Shown: positions 18,535 to 27,966 of the stretch, in pieces
Position numbering within the stretch: position 1 is the stretch's first letter
Layout of the letters: each line of letters opens with the position of its first letter
Assembly (NCBI GenBank): GCA_943788935.1
Contig: CALSSE010000011.1
Coordinates: 248,001-312,000 of the forward strand
Source: an uncultured bacterium
GTDB taxonomy: Bacteria > Myxococcota_A > Bradymonadia > UBA7976 > VGTA01
Direction of reading: 5' to 3'
Length of the DNA stretch: 64,000 bases
Notes under the pieces: generated by a model
Told to the model about the DNA's origin: nothing
Seen by the model: only the letters and a program-made list of their open reading frames with translations
Databases searched by the model: none
Program-made: the position numbers and the translations under genes

Positions 18535-21500
18535 ATGATTAAAATGTATCAACTATTATTACTTGGTTTAAGCCTCTCCATGTGGGCTTGTCCTGATAAC
18601 ACCACTGGTGGTGGTGGAGAGGCGGGTTCGGGAGGAGGTGCTGTCTCAGTCTCAGGTGAGATGGTAGCTGGGGGTGATGAAGGAGGAGAGTCGATGGGGG
18701 CCCAGACAACAGGAGGCCCCTGCTTTGATGATACAGAATGCCCAGACGGTACCTACTGTGAGCTTGGTGATAGCTTTGAAGGAAGCTGTGTGGAGGGGTG
18801 TCAAGAGGGGGCTTGTGATGGGGGTCGCGTGTGCGATATCGATTCACGGGAATGCATATTCCCCCCTTGTGCGGTCGACTCCGATTGCCCTGAGGGTGCC
18901 TATTGCGATGAAGAGACCTCGGTCTGTGAGAGCGGCTGTCGCGTTGATGAGGCTTGTCCAGACGCGTTTGACGAAGAGGGGCGCGCTATTCTCTGTGATC
19001 CGCTCACTAGAGAGTGCGTGAGCCACAGCCCCTGTTGCGCGAGCGCTGATGGAGAAGAGAGCTGTATCGCCGCGACCGCTGACCAATGTACCGCATTAGA
19101 TGGTCAGCTTATGCAAAGCGCGCTGCTCTGTGACGATAACCCTTGTGGTCAAACTTGTGAGCTCGATGTCGACTGTCGTGACCTCGATCAGGGGGGAGCT
19201 ACTTTCTATTGCGACCCTGTAGATAGTCGCTGTCGTGAAGGGTGTCGTGAGGGAGAGTGTGATGGCGATTTGGTCTGTGATTCTGTTTCTCGTCTCTGCA
19301 CCAACTTGAGTTGTGTCTCTAGTGAAGATTGCACGGAAGAGCAATATTGTGATCCTGTCGACTTAGTATGCATCACCGGGTGTGGTGATGATAGCGATTG
19401 TGAGTCAGGCTTTACCTGCTCAGATAACAGCTGCGTTGAGCGCTGTGACCCAGATGCCGACACCTGCGCTGATGGCAGTTATTGTGATGAACTCTCCCAG
19501 TCATGCCGCGATGAGTGCTCTACTCACGCTGATTGTGGAGAGAGCGAGGCTTGTGACCCACTGACCTCTCGTTGCCAGGCCGGTGCTTGTCGTGATGATG
19601 AGCCGCTCGGTGAACTCACTGGTGAGCCCAACAGTACCTTTGATGTCGCCTCGCTTCTCACTCTTGTCCCTCTCGCAGCTGACCCAGATTATTCTTCAGC
19701 TCGCGCCGAAGGTCGTATTATCTGCGGTGGTGACCTAGACTATTATCGTCTGAGCCTCGGACAAGGTGAGCGGATGAGAGTCACCCTCTCTCATGATGGA
19801 GGAGGAGATCTTAACCTGCGTATTTTTGCTGTTAATGACACCTCAGTCGTCGCTGCCGAAGCGAATAGCCTTGAGACACCAGAGATCCTTGAATACCCCG
19901 CTGAGGGCGAAGTGAGAGATGCCCAAGATTATTTTGTTGAAGTGGGAGGGACGCTCGCCGAGGAGACCCGGCTTACGTATAATCTCAGTGTTCAGACAGC
20001 GCCTCTAGGCAACGCTTGTTTCTTTGATACTCGGGAGTCTGATGTCGGTGATAATGATAAAGACAACGCGACAGCGCTCATTCCTAATAGTGATACGCGC
20101 TACGATGATGGGAGTATTTGCGTCGGTGACGAGGACTGGTTCTCTCTACCTCTGACCGTGAACGACGGACTTAATATAGAGGTTCGGACCGCCATCGCTG
20201 CTCAATCTCTTCGAGTAGATATTTTCTCTGGGAGCTCTCTCAACGCCATCGGTGGTAATCCTAGTCCCGCTTATTCATCGACTTTTGAGACTAGCGTTGA
20301 AGAGAGCGCGAGCGGTGATCGAGTATACCTTATCGATGTGCCCTTCAACACCGCTGGGTTTGATGATGATACTTGGTATGTAAGAGTTATTGGTGGCGAG
20401 AATGACAGTTTCGCCAATTATCGCTTTGTTGCCTCTCACCAATCTTCAGGCCAGGTCTGCACTGCTGATATCTATGAGCCCAACAATGGTGTTGGGGCTG
20501 GTGTAGATGTAGTGAACATTCTCAACTTCCCTACCGATGACCAAGGGTTACTCGCTCAAGGCCAAGATAATCGTATCCAAGATATGACGCTCTGCTCAGG
20601 GGATACTGACTATTTCTGTTTTGATCTAGCGGGTGGAGATAAGGTAGAGTCTTGGGTGATCAGCGATGATACTATCGGGAGTCTCAGCGTGTCGTTTGTT
20701 GACGGTGAAGGAGGCAGCGTAGGGAGCGAAGGTCGTCATACGATCACTGGGGCTGATTTCGATGAGGCTGCCTTCATTGGCGCGCCGGAGGGTCGTTATT
20801 GCGTGGTTGTTAATGGCCTCGGTAACGCACAGGGCTCTTATGAACTCAATATTCGTCGTAGCGTGATTATGGGAGGCGTCTGTGGCGAAGATGAGAACGA
20901 TGGTCGGAACGATATAGCTGGAGAGGCGACCGAGCTTGATGATATCAGCGGTGGTCAGGGGACTCGCTTTGAGTATATTAATGGCCTTATGTGTGGAGCA
21001 GCGACAGATCGCGCTGATTGGTACCGATTCCCAGTGAACAGCGCTCAGAGTAGTATCTGTGCGATGCTTGAGGGCTTCGAGCATGACGACGTGGTTGGTG
21101 GTCTTGATATTGAACTATATGAGGTCCCTCGTGAGGATACAATGGCCTGCACAAATGACTCAAATTGCATGGATGGGTCATGCATCGATGGTCATTGTCA
21201 GGTCCCTAGTCGTGATAGCACTTATATTTATGATTTCGAGATGCTTCAGTTGCCTAAGGTCAACGTCTCCGAAGGTGATCACTATCTTAAGGTTACCGCC
21301 GATGGAACCTCTAGCTCAGTCCCCTATGACCTTCGCGTGACAGTGACCCCTGGTCGAGATAGTTGTCAGCCTGATTGGCAAGAGGTCGGTGATCCTAATG
21401 ATAACAGCCGAGCAAATGGCTTTGATCCCTCTAGAGCTACAGTTCTAGGCTCAGGTAGTGTTGGTCTCTGTGATACATGGGTTTGTAACAATGGAGCGGG

Positions 21501-21933
21501 CAATTACGATGAAGACTGGTATCAGATCACGGTACCTGCACAGCAAGACCGTACGGTGATCATCTCCTTTGGTAGTCAATCGGATGGACCGTTAGAGCTC
21601 TATTACTTTGGTCAGACCGAGACCTCGATGGGAGAGGATGTGATCATGGGGAGTACTACACCCATGTATAACCATCAGTGTCTTAACATCAGCGGTGGCT
21701 CTATCGACTCTGATCTTGAGTTTGGGGTAGCGAGTCTCTTTAACTTTGTAGATGATGGTGATGAGCGAATTGATTATAGCTTACGAGTCGTACCGACTGA
21801 CCTCGTCGCTAATCCTGATGGCGAGTGCGGACGGTTCGGTGCAGGTGAGTTCAATGCCTGTGATGCTAATGACTCTGGGCAAGCTGACTTCTCTTTTGCC
21901 CAAGAGTGCTGGCCGACAGTGTATCTTCCCTGA
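18535..21933 (+). CDS. Large Cys-rich lipoprotein with PPC-like domains
   Basis: The 1132-residue protein starts with a lipoprotein signal (MIKMYQLLLLGLSLSMWAC) and a Gly/Ser-rich linker. About residues 62-360 are ten or so short disulfide-rich repeats of the pattern C-x-x-D-x-D-C-P-x-G-x-Y-C. The rest consists of repeated beta-sandwich modules with DLDYYRLSLGQGERM, DEDWFSLPL, DTDYFCFDLAGGD, RADWYRFPV and DEDWYQITVP, resembling PPC domains; a single Cys-rich repeat is inserted late (about 865-885). It shares its whole architecture with the lipoprotein at 9963-12815 and lies 52 bp after the PKD gene, probably in one operon. Function is unknown. Confidence 0.75.
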   Translation: MIKMYQLLLLGLSLSMWACPDNTTGGGGEAGSGGGAVSVSGEMVAGGDEGGESMGAQTTGGPCFDDTECPDGTYCELGDSFEGSCVEGCQEGACDGGRVCDIDSRECIFPPCAVDSDCPEGAYCDEETSVCESGCRVDEACPDAFDEEGRAILCDPLTRECVSHSPCCASADGEESCIAATADQCTALDGQLMQSALLCDDNPCGQTCELDVDCRDLDQGGATFYCDPVDSRCREGCREGECDGDLVCDSVSRLCTNLSCVSSEDCTEEQYCDPVDLVCITGCGDDSDCESGFTCSDNSCVERCDPDADTCADGSYCDELSQSCRDECSTHADCGESEACDPLTSRCQAGACRDDEPLGELTGEPNSTFDVASLLTLVPLAADPDYSSARAEGRIICGGDLDYYRLSLGQGERMRVTLSHDGGGDLNLRIFAVNDTSVVAAEANSLETPEILEYPAEGEVRDAQDYFVEVGGTLAEETRLTYNLSVQTAPLGNACFFDTRESDVGDNDKDNATALIPNSDTRYDDGSICVGDEDWFSLPLTVNDGLNIEVRTAIAAQSLRVDIFSGSSLNAIGGNPSPAYSSTFETSVEESASGDRVYLIDVPFNTAGFDDDTWYVRVIGGENDSFANYRFVASHQSSGQVCTADIYEPNNGVGAGVDVVNILNFPTDDQGLLAQGQDNRIQDMTLCSGDTDYFCFDLAGGDKVESWVISDDTIGSLSVSFVDGEGGSVGSEGRHTITGADFDEAAFIGAPEGRYCVVVNGLGNAQGSYELNIRRSVIMGGVCGEDENDGRNDIAGEATELDDISGGQGTRFEYINGLMCGAATDRADWYRFPVNSAQSSICAMLEGFEHDDVVGGLDIELYEVPREDTMACTNDSNCMDGSCIDGHCQVPSRDSTYIYDFEMLQLPKVNVSEGDHYLKVTADGTSSSVPYDLRVTVTPGRDSCQPDWQEVGDPNDNSRANGFDPSRATVLGSGSVGLCDTWVCNNGAGNYDEDWYQITVPAQQDRTVIISFGSQSDGPLELYYFGQTETSMGEDVIMGSTTPMYNHQCLNISGGSIDSDLEFGVASLFNFVDDGDERIDYSLRVVPTDLVANPDGECGRFGAGEFNACDANDSGQADFSFAQECWPTVYLP

Positions 21934-22024
21934 GTCATAGCTCAGCCGAGATCAACGAGAGTTTAGCTACTCACCTTTCGAGAGCTGTCCATGATGCTAA
22001 TCATATGTAAGAGGAGCGCCCTCT

Positions 22025-24823
22025 ATGTCCTATGACCTCAGGTCTTTTCTCTCCTCTCCCTCAAGCTCATGGAGCCCTGGGCATCGCTCAGATTTCTTGA
22101 TCGCCGGAGTTCTCTGCATCACATCTATATTGAGCGGGGGGTGCGATGATGACCCTTCCCCACTTGAGTCTGCGGGTGAGTTAGCGGGTGAGTCTGCAGG
22201 TGAGTCTGCAGGTGAGTCTGCAGGTGAGTCTGCAGGTGAGTCTGCAGGTGAGTCTGCGGGTGAGTCTGCGGGTGAGTCTGCGGGTGAGTCTGCGGGTGAG
22301 TCTGCGGGTCAACTAGTCGGGGGTGACACTCCGGAGAGTAGAGGCATCAAGTGGATACTCGATGAAGAGGTTAGCCTTACCCTCACTGACTCACCCTTTA
22401 CTCTCATTCTTGACCACCCTTATGGGGATCCTGTGGTCTTTGATTCCGAGGCGCTAGGTTTTGGAGTGATCGATGAGCTACGTGATGAAAAGAGCTATGA
22501 TCCCTATTGGCTTCATCATGAGTACCTTGGTTCATTTCCTGCGCAATCGGATAGCCTACGCTGGGTGAGTCTCTCAGAGCTGGAGAGTCTCCCAAATGAG
22601 ATGGAAGTGAGTGATCCCCAAATAGAGCTCTCAGTACGTCTCAGCGATGACAGTATCACCACCTTAACCTTAGAGCGCTCTAGCGATCGCTCGATCTCAT
22701 TGAGTCTCTCTTATCCTAATCGTGAAGAGGCTGAGGCGGCTTTTGGATATTGGGAAGCGCCAGCGAGAATGAATGAGCAATATTATGGTCTCGGAGAGAG
22801 CTTTGACCATGTCGCTCGGCGGGGGACCTATCGATCTTTGAACTTCCAACTCCTCCCCGGCACTGAATCCGGATATAATGAGGCTCATATACCTGTGCCG
22901 CTGCTCATCTCCACTGAGGGAGTTGCTTATTTCTTTGAGACTGATCTCCCGACGTACTTCGATGTCGCTTATGAGCGCCAAGACCTTATTCGCGCTGAGG
23001 TGGCTAGACCCGATGAGCTCAAGGTACACTTGATATGGTCTCCTGCACCCGCCGATGCCTTGAACACTTACTATGAGCTCACCGGTCGTCCTCTTGTTCC
23101 TCCTTATTGGGCATTTGCACCACACTATTGGAGGAATGTGACGACGGGACAGGCTGAAGTTGAGGGGGATATGACTCAGATGCGTGAGCTAGGTATCCCA
23201 GGCGGTAACTTTTGGATCGATCGACCCTACCAACGCGCCTATATGGACTGCACTTTTGATCCTAATCGCTATCCAGACCCAGTCGCCATGCAGAGTCACT
23301 TTGAGGATCTAGGGTATAAGATGATCCTGTGGCATGCTCCCTATACAAGCGAAGCATCGGACGTCTATGAAGAGGCAGAGTCACAGGGGTACTTTATCGA
23401 TGGCCTGCTTGTTTTTCTTAATTTTGGTAAGATTATGGATTTCACCAACCCAGGAGCGATGGAGTTATGGACACGACTGTTAGAGCGTTTTAACCAGTTT
23501 AACGTCGCGGGCTATAAACTCGACTACGGTGAAGATGTACAGGTGGGTATTGGTGGGAGTCGATTCCGCTTCAACTTCTTTGATGGTAGCGATGAGATGA
23601 CGATGCATCATCGTTATGCTACTTTTTACCATCGAGCCTATCTCAACACTCTCCCTCCTTCAGCTCCTCGTTCAACGGAGGCGATGATCGCCCCTAACGA
23701 CAACCCTCACGCTGTAGACGGTTTTCTCCTCGGCCGGAGTAGCACTCATGGAGGTCAGCAATACGTTCACGCTATTTGGCCTGGTGATCTCGACAGTGAC
23801 TTCAGGTCACATCTCGAAGAAGACTATTGGGTCGGTGGACTACCGGCAGCCGTTATTGGTGGTTTGACTCTGTCGGTCAGCGGTTTCCCATTCTATGGCT
23901 CTGATACCGGTGGCTTTCGTAATAACCGCCCCTCACAAGAGGTCCTCATTCGCTGGGCTTGGCAGACCGCTTTCAGCGCGATTATGCAGATTGGTGGTGG
24001 AGGAAGTAGTCATTTCCCTTGGGCGGAGTTCGGAGAGACAGAAGAGGTCTATGACGAGCGAGGTGTAGCGTTGATGAGGGAGGCGGCGAGATGGAATCTC
24101 AGGCTCTCCGATTATCGCTTCACTTATGGTCTATTAGCTCGACAGACTGGAGCGCCTCTCCTCAGCCCTTTCGGTTTTGCTTATCCCAAAGATGGCCGTC
24201 ATCCTGATGACGCCTACTTCCTCGGTCCAGAGCTGTTGATCGCGCCCATTATCGGCGCGTCAAATACGAGAGAAGCTCCAATCCCCGAAGGGACGTGGCT
24301 CGACTTTTGGACCTCTGAGGTGATCGCTGGACCAGCGACGATTGAGAGGGAAGTTCCCCTAGGCAGCCAAGCGATCTTTATTAAGAGTGGAGCGATCGTC
24401 CCTCTTTTGCATCCCCAAGTGCAGACTTTGAACGCGGTCAATCGACAGCGAGAAGAGCTAGAGAACACTATAACGATCGATCAGCTCAGCCATCCTCTGG
24501 TTTGGCTCTTGGTCCCCCCAAATGAGGATCAAGAGAGGAGCGAATACGTGAATCATGATAACTCAAGGGTCACCCTAGAGAGTGATCGAGCAGTGATCAC
24601 CATGAGTGAGGGAGGGGCTTATCCTGCCTTTGAGCTCGATCTTCGCCATGACCCATCGTTTCGCTTAACTGAGGTGAGCGTCAATGAACTCGTTTTATCT
24701 TGGATTGAAGAAGAGAGAGAGCAGTCAGAGTGCCTTCGCTGCGTATGGTATCATCAAGAAGGTCAACTCCGGGCTCGTTTAGCAGCCCATGAAGGGGAAG
24801 CGCAGGTTGTTACTTGGCGATGA
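22025..24823 (+). CDS. Glycoside hydrolase family 31 lipoprotein (alpha-glucosidase-like)
   Basis: The 932-residue protein has a signal peptide with lipobox ILSGGC, a linker of twelve ESAG-type units, and then a full GH31 enzyme. Recognisable GH31 features are YYGLGESFDHV, PPYWAFAPHYWRN, the nucleophile Asp500 in YKLDYGED, the acid/base Asp near 588 in IWPGDLDSD, and GFPFYGSDTGGF. GH31 members hydrolyse alpha-glucosides, alpha-xylosides or sulfoquinovosides; the substrate cannot be decided here. As an outer-membrane lipoprotein it would act on external glycans. AGGAG lies eight bases before the ATG. The stop is followed at once by a short tandem duplication. Confidence 0.88.
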   Translation: MSYDLRSFLSSPSSSWSPGHRSDFLIAGVLCITSILSGGCDDDPSPLESAGELAGESAGESAGESAGESAGESAGESAGESAGESAGESAGESAGQLVGGDTPESRGIKWILDEEVSLTLTDSPFTLILDHPYGDPVVFDSEALGFGVIDELRDEKSYDPYWLHHEYLGSFPAQSDSLRWVSLSELESLPNEMEVSDPQIELSVRLSDDSITTLTLERSSDRSISLSLSYPNREEAEAAFGYWEAPARMNEQYYGLGESFDHVARRGTYRSLNFQLLPGTESGYNEAHIPVPLLISTEGVAYFFETDLPTYFDVAYERQDLIRAEVARPDELKVHLIWSPAPADALNTYYELTGRPLVPPYWAFAPHYWRNVTTGQAEVEGDMTQMRELGIPGGNFWIDRPYQRAYMDCTFDPNRYPDPVAMQSHFEDLGYKMILWHAPYTSEASDVYEEAESQGYFIDGLLVFLNFGKIMDFTNPGAMELWTRLLERFNQFNVAGYKLDYGEDVQVGIGGSRFRFNFFDGSDEMTMHHRYATFYHRAYLNTLPPSAPRSTEAMIAPNDNPHAVDGFLLGRSSTHGGQQYVHAIWPGDLDSDFRSHLEEDYWVGGLPAAVIGGLTLSVSGFPFYGSDTGGFRNNRPSQEVLIRWAWQTAFSAIMQIGGGGSSHFPWAEFGETEEVYDERGVALMREAARWNLRLSDYRFTYGLLARQTGAPLLSPFGFAYPKDGRHPDDAYFLGPELLIAPIIGASNTREAPIPEGTWLDFWTSEVIAGPATIEREVPLGSQAIFIKSGAIVPLLHPQVQTLNAVNRQREELENTITIDQLSHPLVWLLVPPNEDQERSEYVNHDNSRVTLESDRAVITMSEGGAYPAFELDLRHDPSFRLTEVSVNELVLSWIEEEREQSECLRCVWYHQEGQLRARLAAHEGEAQVVTWR
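22166..22309. repeat. 12-bp coding repeat, 12 units (ESAG linker)
   Basis: Twelve uninterrupted 12-bp units (GAGTCTGCGGGT, with GCAGGT and TTAGCG variants) encode the ESAG spacer between the lipidated Cys and the GH31 domain. The units differ only at synonymous third positions, apart from one Leu variant. Confidence 0.95.
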
Positions 24824-24849
24824 TCAGGTCTTGGTGATGATCAGGTCTT
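24819..24849. repeat. 17-bp-period duplication over the GH31 stop codon
   Basis: The 14-base string GATGATCAGGTCTT occurs at 24819-24832 and again at 24836-24849. The first copy contains the TGA stop of the GH31 gene. Confidence 0.85.
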
Positions 24850-24860
24850 AGAGAGAGCTC

Positions 24861-25913
24861 TCAAAGACTAAAGCCGATTCGGGTCCCGGCACGATATACA
24901 GTGGTTGAGCCTTGATCAAAGTAACGCTCGCTGCCAGCCCAAGCCATAATATGAGGGAGAACACCTAGAACGCGAAGAGGACTGAAGCCAAATCCGACCG
25001 CGAACCGTCCCCCATATTTCCGCTCTTTAGGGTCGTGATCATTAAAGCGGACTACCGGTGTTAATTCAGCGTCAAGGCGATAGTTGCTAAGCCAAGTTCG
25101 TATCAAGATTGGAGCGCCCGCCGTCCACTCCGCTCTCACAGATCGCTCACCTTGATCATCCTTGGGGAAGGTGCTGGCACCGCCAGCCTCTAGGCCAAGC
25201 CCTAACCCCCATGAAGCGCCAAAACCATAAACAACGATCAGACGGCCTTGGCCGGCGCCCCCAACAAAAATCCCTGCCTCGCTGGTCTGTAGCTGCAGAC
25301 CTCCCATGGTCTCTACTAGAAGCTGTAATCGTCCAGCGTCTCGATGTACTCCCATGAATAGAGAGCTCTCCGGGAGCCAATACGGACATTGCTTGATCCG
25401 CTCTTGAACATGGGAGAGCGAGGTCATAATACGCTCTCGATGGAGATGTTTCTTGAAGGTCCTCCTGTTCATAAAGCCCTTCAAATGTCCCATTGAGTCC
25501 TTAGGGGTAGCCAACCAATATTCTCTCGCTTGGCCTCTCCTTGTGCCTTGAGCGAGGAGTTTGTCCTGCAGCGCGAGCCGTAATCGCGGAGTGAGCTGAC
25601 AGAGGACTTCCATGAGTTGAGGTGTTATCTTATGGAGGGCGTGTTGATCTATCACCCATTGAGAGCGCTCTTGACTAGTGACGATCACCTCTAAATCTAA
25701 ATACGCTTGATTGATGGCGATGTTCTCTATCTCGATCAGCGGCCTCTGTGATTCACTCTCTGTTGAGATACTCTCACTCCAAGCGATTGAGATAACAGTG
25801 AGTGAGATAACAGTGAGTGAGAGCACAGAGAGTGAGACGATTGAGCTGAGCGTTAGCACTTGAGCGAGAAAACTCATCATCAATCGCTTTAATTGCGACG
25901 TATTCTTAGTCAT
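24861..25913 (-). CDS. Exported protein of unknown function
   Basis: I do not recognise this 350-residue protein. Residues 1-45 form a hydrophobic export signal whose core is built from near-repeats (SLSVLSLTVISLTVIS, from a 15-18-bp DNA repeat at about 25795-25845). The middle (about 75-170) is helical and basic. From about residue 195 it becomes strand-like with alternating hydrophobics and many Gly (GAGQGRLIVVYGFGASWGLGLGLEAGG), ending in TRIGFSL. A terminal aromatic residue near the end and beta-rich pattern suggest an outer-membrane or periplasmic beta structure. It converges with the GH31 gene, 37 bp away. Confidence 0.6.
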   Translation of the reverse strand: MTKNTSQLKRLMMSFLAQVLTLSSIVSLSVLSLTVISLTVISIAWSESISTESESQRPLIEIENIAINQAYLDLEVIVTSQERSQWVIDQHALHKITPQLMEVLCQLTPRLRLALQDKLLAQGTRRGQAREYWLATPKDSMGHLKGFMNRRTFKKHLHRERIMTSLSHVQERIKQCPYWLPESSLFMGVHRDAGRLQLLVETMGGLQLQTSEAGIFVGGAGQGRLIVVYGFGASWGLGLGLEAGGASTFPKDDQGERSVRAEWTAGAPILIRTWLSNYRLDAELTPVVRFNDHDPKERKYGGRFAVGFGFSPLRVLGVLPHIMAWAGSERYFDQGSTTVYRAGTRIGFSL

Positions 25914-26095
25914 TTATTAACAACTCCCCATTATACTGTAATCGAATTATTAGTATACCATGACTAAATTATTGGTAGAGGCGACTCATGATCAATAAAA
26001 ATCGATGAGAGGTGAGCCCTTCAGCTCTCATCGACATGACATGGGTTGATAGCGAATTATAAGAGCCATACTTGCATCTTCACCACAAATATATC

Positions 26096-26124
26096 TTGAC
26101 GAATGGTTAGGTCTATTCTATACA
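26096..26124 (+). promoter_or_regulatory. Sigma70-type promoter of tRNA-Cys
   Basis: TTGACG at 26096-26101 and TATACA at 26119-26124 are separated by exactly 17 bases. The expected transcription start, near 26131, is five bases before the mature tRNA end. Confidence 0.75.
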
Positions 26125-26135
26125 GTTCTATCAAT

Positions 26136-26209
26136 GGCGATGTGGCCGAGTGGTCTAAGGCAACGGTCTGCAAAACCGTCTTTCATCGGTTCGAATCCGA
26201 TCATCGCCT
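26136..26209 (+). tRNA. tRNA-Cys (anticodon GCA)
   Basis: The sequence folds as a full cloverleaf. The acceptor GGCGATG (26136-26142) pairs with CATCGCC (26202-26208), and the D stem is GCC/GGC. The anticodon stem is ACGGT/ACCGT around loop CTGCAAA, which gives anticodon GCA at 26170-26172. The T arm is ATCGG-TTCGAAT-CCGAT. The discriminator base is T at 26209, the usual U73 of tRNA-Cys. CCA is not encoded directly after it. Confidence 0.97.
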
Positions 26210-26234
26210 CTCCAAAGATAGACTCTCAGAGTTG

Positions 26235-26264
26235 CGCCGATCTGTTCAAAAGACAGATCAGGCG
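26235..26264 (+). terminator. Hairpin downstream of tRNA-Cys, possible terminator or leader structure
   Basis: CGCC-GATCTGT and ACAGATC-A-GGCG form an 11-bp stem with one bulged A and a 7-base loop. No clear T-run follows, so it may be a processing or attenuation structure ahead of the kinase gene at 26368 rather than a classical terminator. Confidence 0.4.
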
Positions 26265-26367
26265 TGTGGGTAGAGTTCTTCTCTTACTTTACCGAAGACT
26301 CTTTAGGTGATAACTATCTAGGCATAGGACCCATATTATAGGGTCCCATGAGTGTCGGGAGAGATCT

Positions 26368-27966
26368 ATGCAGTGCGGTAAGTGTAAAATGATGGTTCCT
26401 GTCGGTGCTGAGTTCTGCGTGAGATGTAAGTCGCCGGTGTCACCACCACCGATGAAGAATCCTAGAGGTCATACGCAACCTACTTTGCCACTCTCAAGAG
26501 GTGGGAACCAAGGGATTGAAGGTAAATTTGCATCACCTGTTCATGGCGCCCATAAGGTGACACCTTACCAACGGAGTGAGCCTACAGTAAAGTCTGGCTC
26601 TCTCTCGACTTCAGCGACTTTTCCACGAAAAAATCCCTCCCTGCCAAAATCTACCGGCGGTCAATCGGTCCCCCAAGGTCCGCTCAAAGATTTACTCCAA
26701 CGAGAGCCTATTTTAGATCAAAAGTTTAAGCTAGAGAGAGAGATCGGGCGAGGCGGGATGGGCTTTGTCTATTTGGCGACCGACTTGAGTCTCAATCGTC
26801 AAGTCGCGGTTAAAATATTACCCCCTCATTATAATGATGATAAAGCGGTGGTTGGCCGTTTTCAACGTGAAGCTCGAGCCATGGCCTCCCTCGATCATCC
26901 CAACATCGTGACTGTGTATAGTATTGGTTATGATGTTGAACTTCATTATTTTGTGATGAAGCACCTTGAGGGTGAGACTCTCGCTCATACTATTAAAAGA
27001 GTTGAACTAGGTCATCGTCCACCAGTCTCGGCCTTGGAGATGATTGATCTCATGATTCAAGCCTGTAACGGTTTAGAGCATGCGCATAATAAAAGTCTAC
27101 TCCACCGAGATATAAAGCCTGGTAATCTGATGCTGAGCTCTCAAGGTAAGCTGACAATTATGGACTTTGGGATTGTTAAGAGGCTCGATGACTCTGAGTC
27201 TGTTGGCCTTAAAACTGCTCATGGTAAAATTTTTGGTACCCCAGAGTATATGCCTCCTGAGCAAGCGATGGGTAAGGGAGATTATTCTCCGGCCTCAGAC
27301 CTCTATGCTCTGGCTGTCGTAGGTTATGAGCTACTCTGTGGAGAATTACCTTATGTCGCTGAGACGCCAATCGGTATTATCATTCAACATATTCGCGCAG
27401 ATATCCCCAAACTCAAGGGGCGAGCTAAAGATCAGTACCCCATTTTTGAAGCGGTGTTCATGAGGGCCTTAGCAAAAGAACCTGCACAGCGATATACAAG
27501 CGCTTCCCAGCTACGGTCGACCTTGCAGGGGGTGAAGCAGTCTCTCTCCTCGCCGACGATGGCCCCTATAGACTCAACAGCTCCTTTGAGCGATGAGACG
27601 ATAGAATCATTTTCTGAGCTCAATAGTATAGAGCTCAACGATGAAGATTTCTTCTTGGATGATATGGATATGGGACCTCAGGTGACATATCCACCGAAGA
27701 ATAATCTGAGTCAATTATCGACCTCATTAGATTTAGAGTCGGAGCCCGTCCCACCCCCACCCCCAACTCCAGCGCCTCTATCCCCCTCAACCGCCCAATC
27801 ACTGACTCCTTCACCTCTAGAATCTCCTCGAGTGTCTCCTCCGCCTTTGCCTACTTCTCCTGTGAGCGAGGCTTCTGTGAATGTTGAGCAGAGACCTACT
27901 GCGAGTCTCCGCCCTGCCTCTTCTAGACCAGGGCATTATAAAGGGCTCCCGTTTAAGAGAAAGTGA
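26368..27966 (+). CDS. Ser/Thr protein kinase with N-terminal zinc ribbon
   Basis: The 532-residue protein opens with a zinc ribbon (CGKCKMMVPVGAEFCVRC), then a disordered linker, then a complete Hanks-type kinase domain (about 118-390). The domain has GRGGMGFVYLA, VAVKILPP, HRDIKPGN near 246, DFG near 266 and GTPEYMPPEQ. All catalytic residues are present. The C-terminal tail is acidic and then Pro-rich, with no transmembrane segment, so the kinase should be cytoplasmic, unlike many bacterial kinases. GGGAGAG sits seven bases before the ATG. Its stop overlaps the start of the TonB-dependent receptor gene (GTGA), an unusual coupling. Confidence 0.9.
   Translation: MQCGKCKMMVPVGAEFCVRCKSPVSPPPMKNPRGHTQPTLPLSRGGNQGIEGKFASPVHGAHKVTPYQRSEPTVKSGSLSTSATFPRKNPSLPKSTGGQSVPQGPLKDLLQREPILDQKFKLEREIGRGGMGFVYLATDLSLNRQVAVKILPPHYNDDKAVVGRFQREARAMASLDHPNIVTVYSIGYDVELHYFVMKHLEGETLAHTIKRVELGHRPPVSALEMIDLMIQACNGLEHAHNKSLLHRDIKPGNLMLSSQGKLTIMDFGIVKRLDDSESVGLKTAHGKIFGTPEYMPPEQAMGKGDYSPASDLYALAVVGYELLCGELPYVAETPIGIIIQHIRADIPKLKGRAKDQYPIFEAVFMRALAKEPAQRYTSASQLRSTLQGVKQSLSSPTMAPIDSTAPLSDETIESFSELNSIELNDEDFFLDDMDMGPQVTYPPKNNLSQLSTSLDLESEPVPPPPPTPAPLSPSTAQSLTPSPLESPRVSPPPLPTSPVSEASVNVEQRPTASLRPASSRPGHYKGLPFKRK

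Noticed and set aside
27800..27962. Cobalamin riboswitch ahead of the TonB receptor
   Set aside because: The receptor start overlaps the kinase gene, so there is no leader to hold one.
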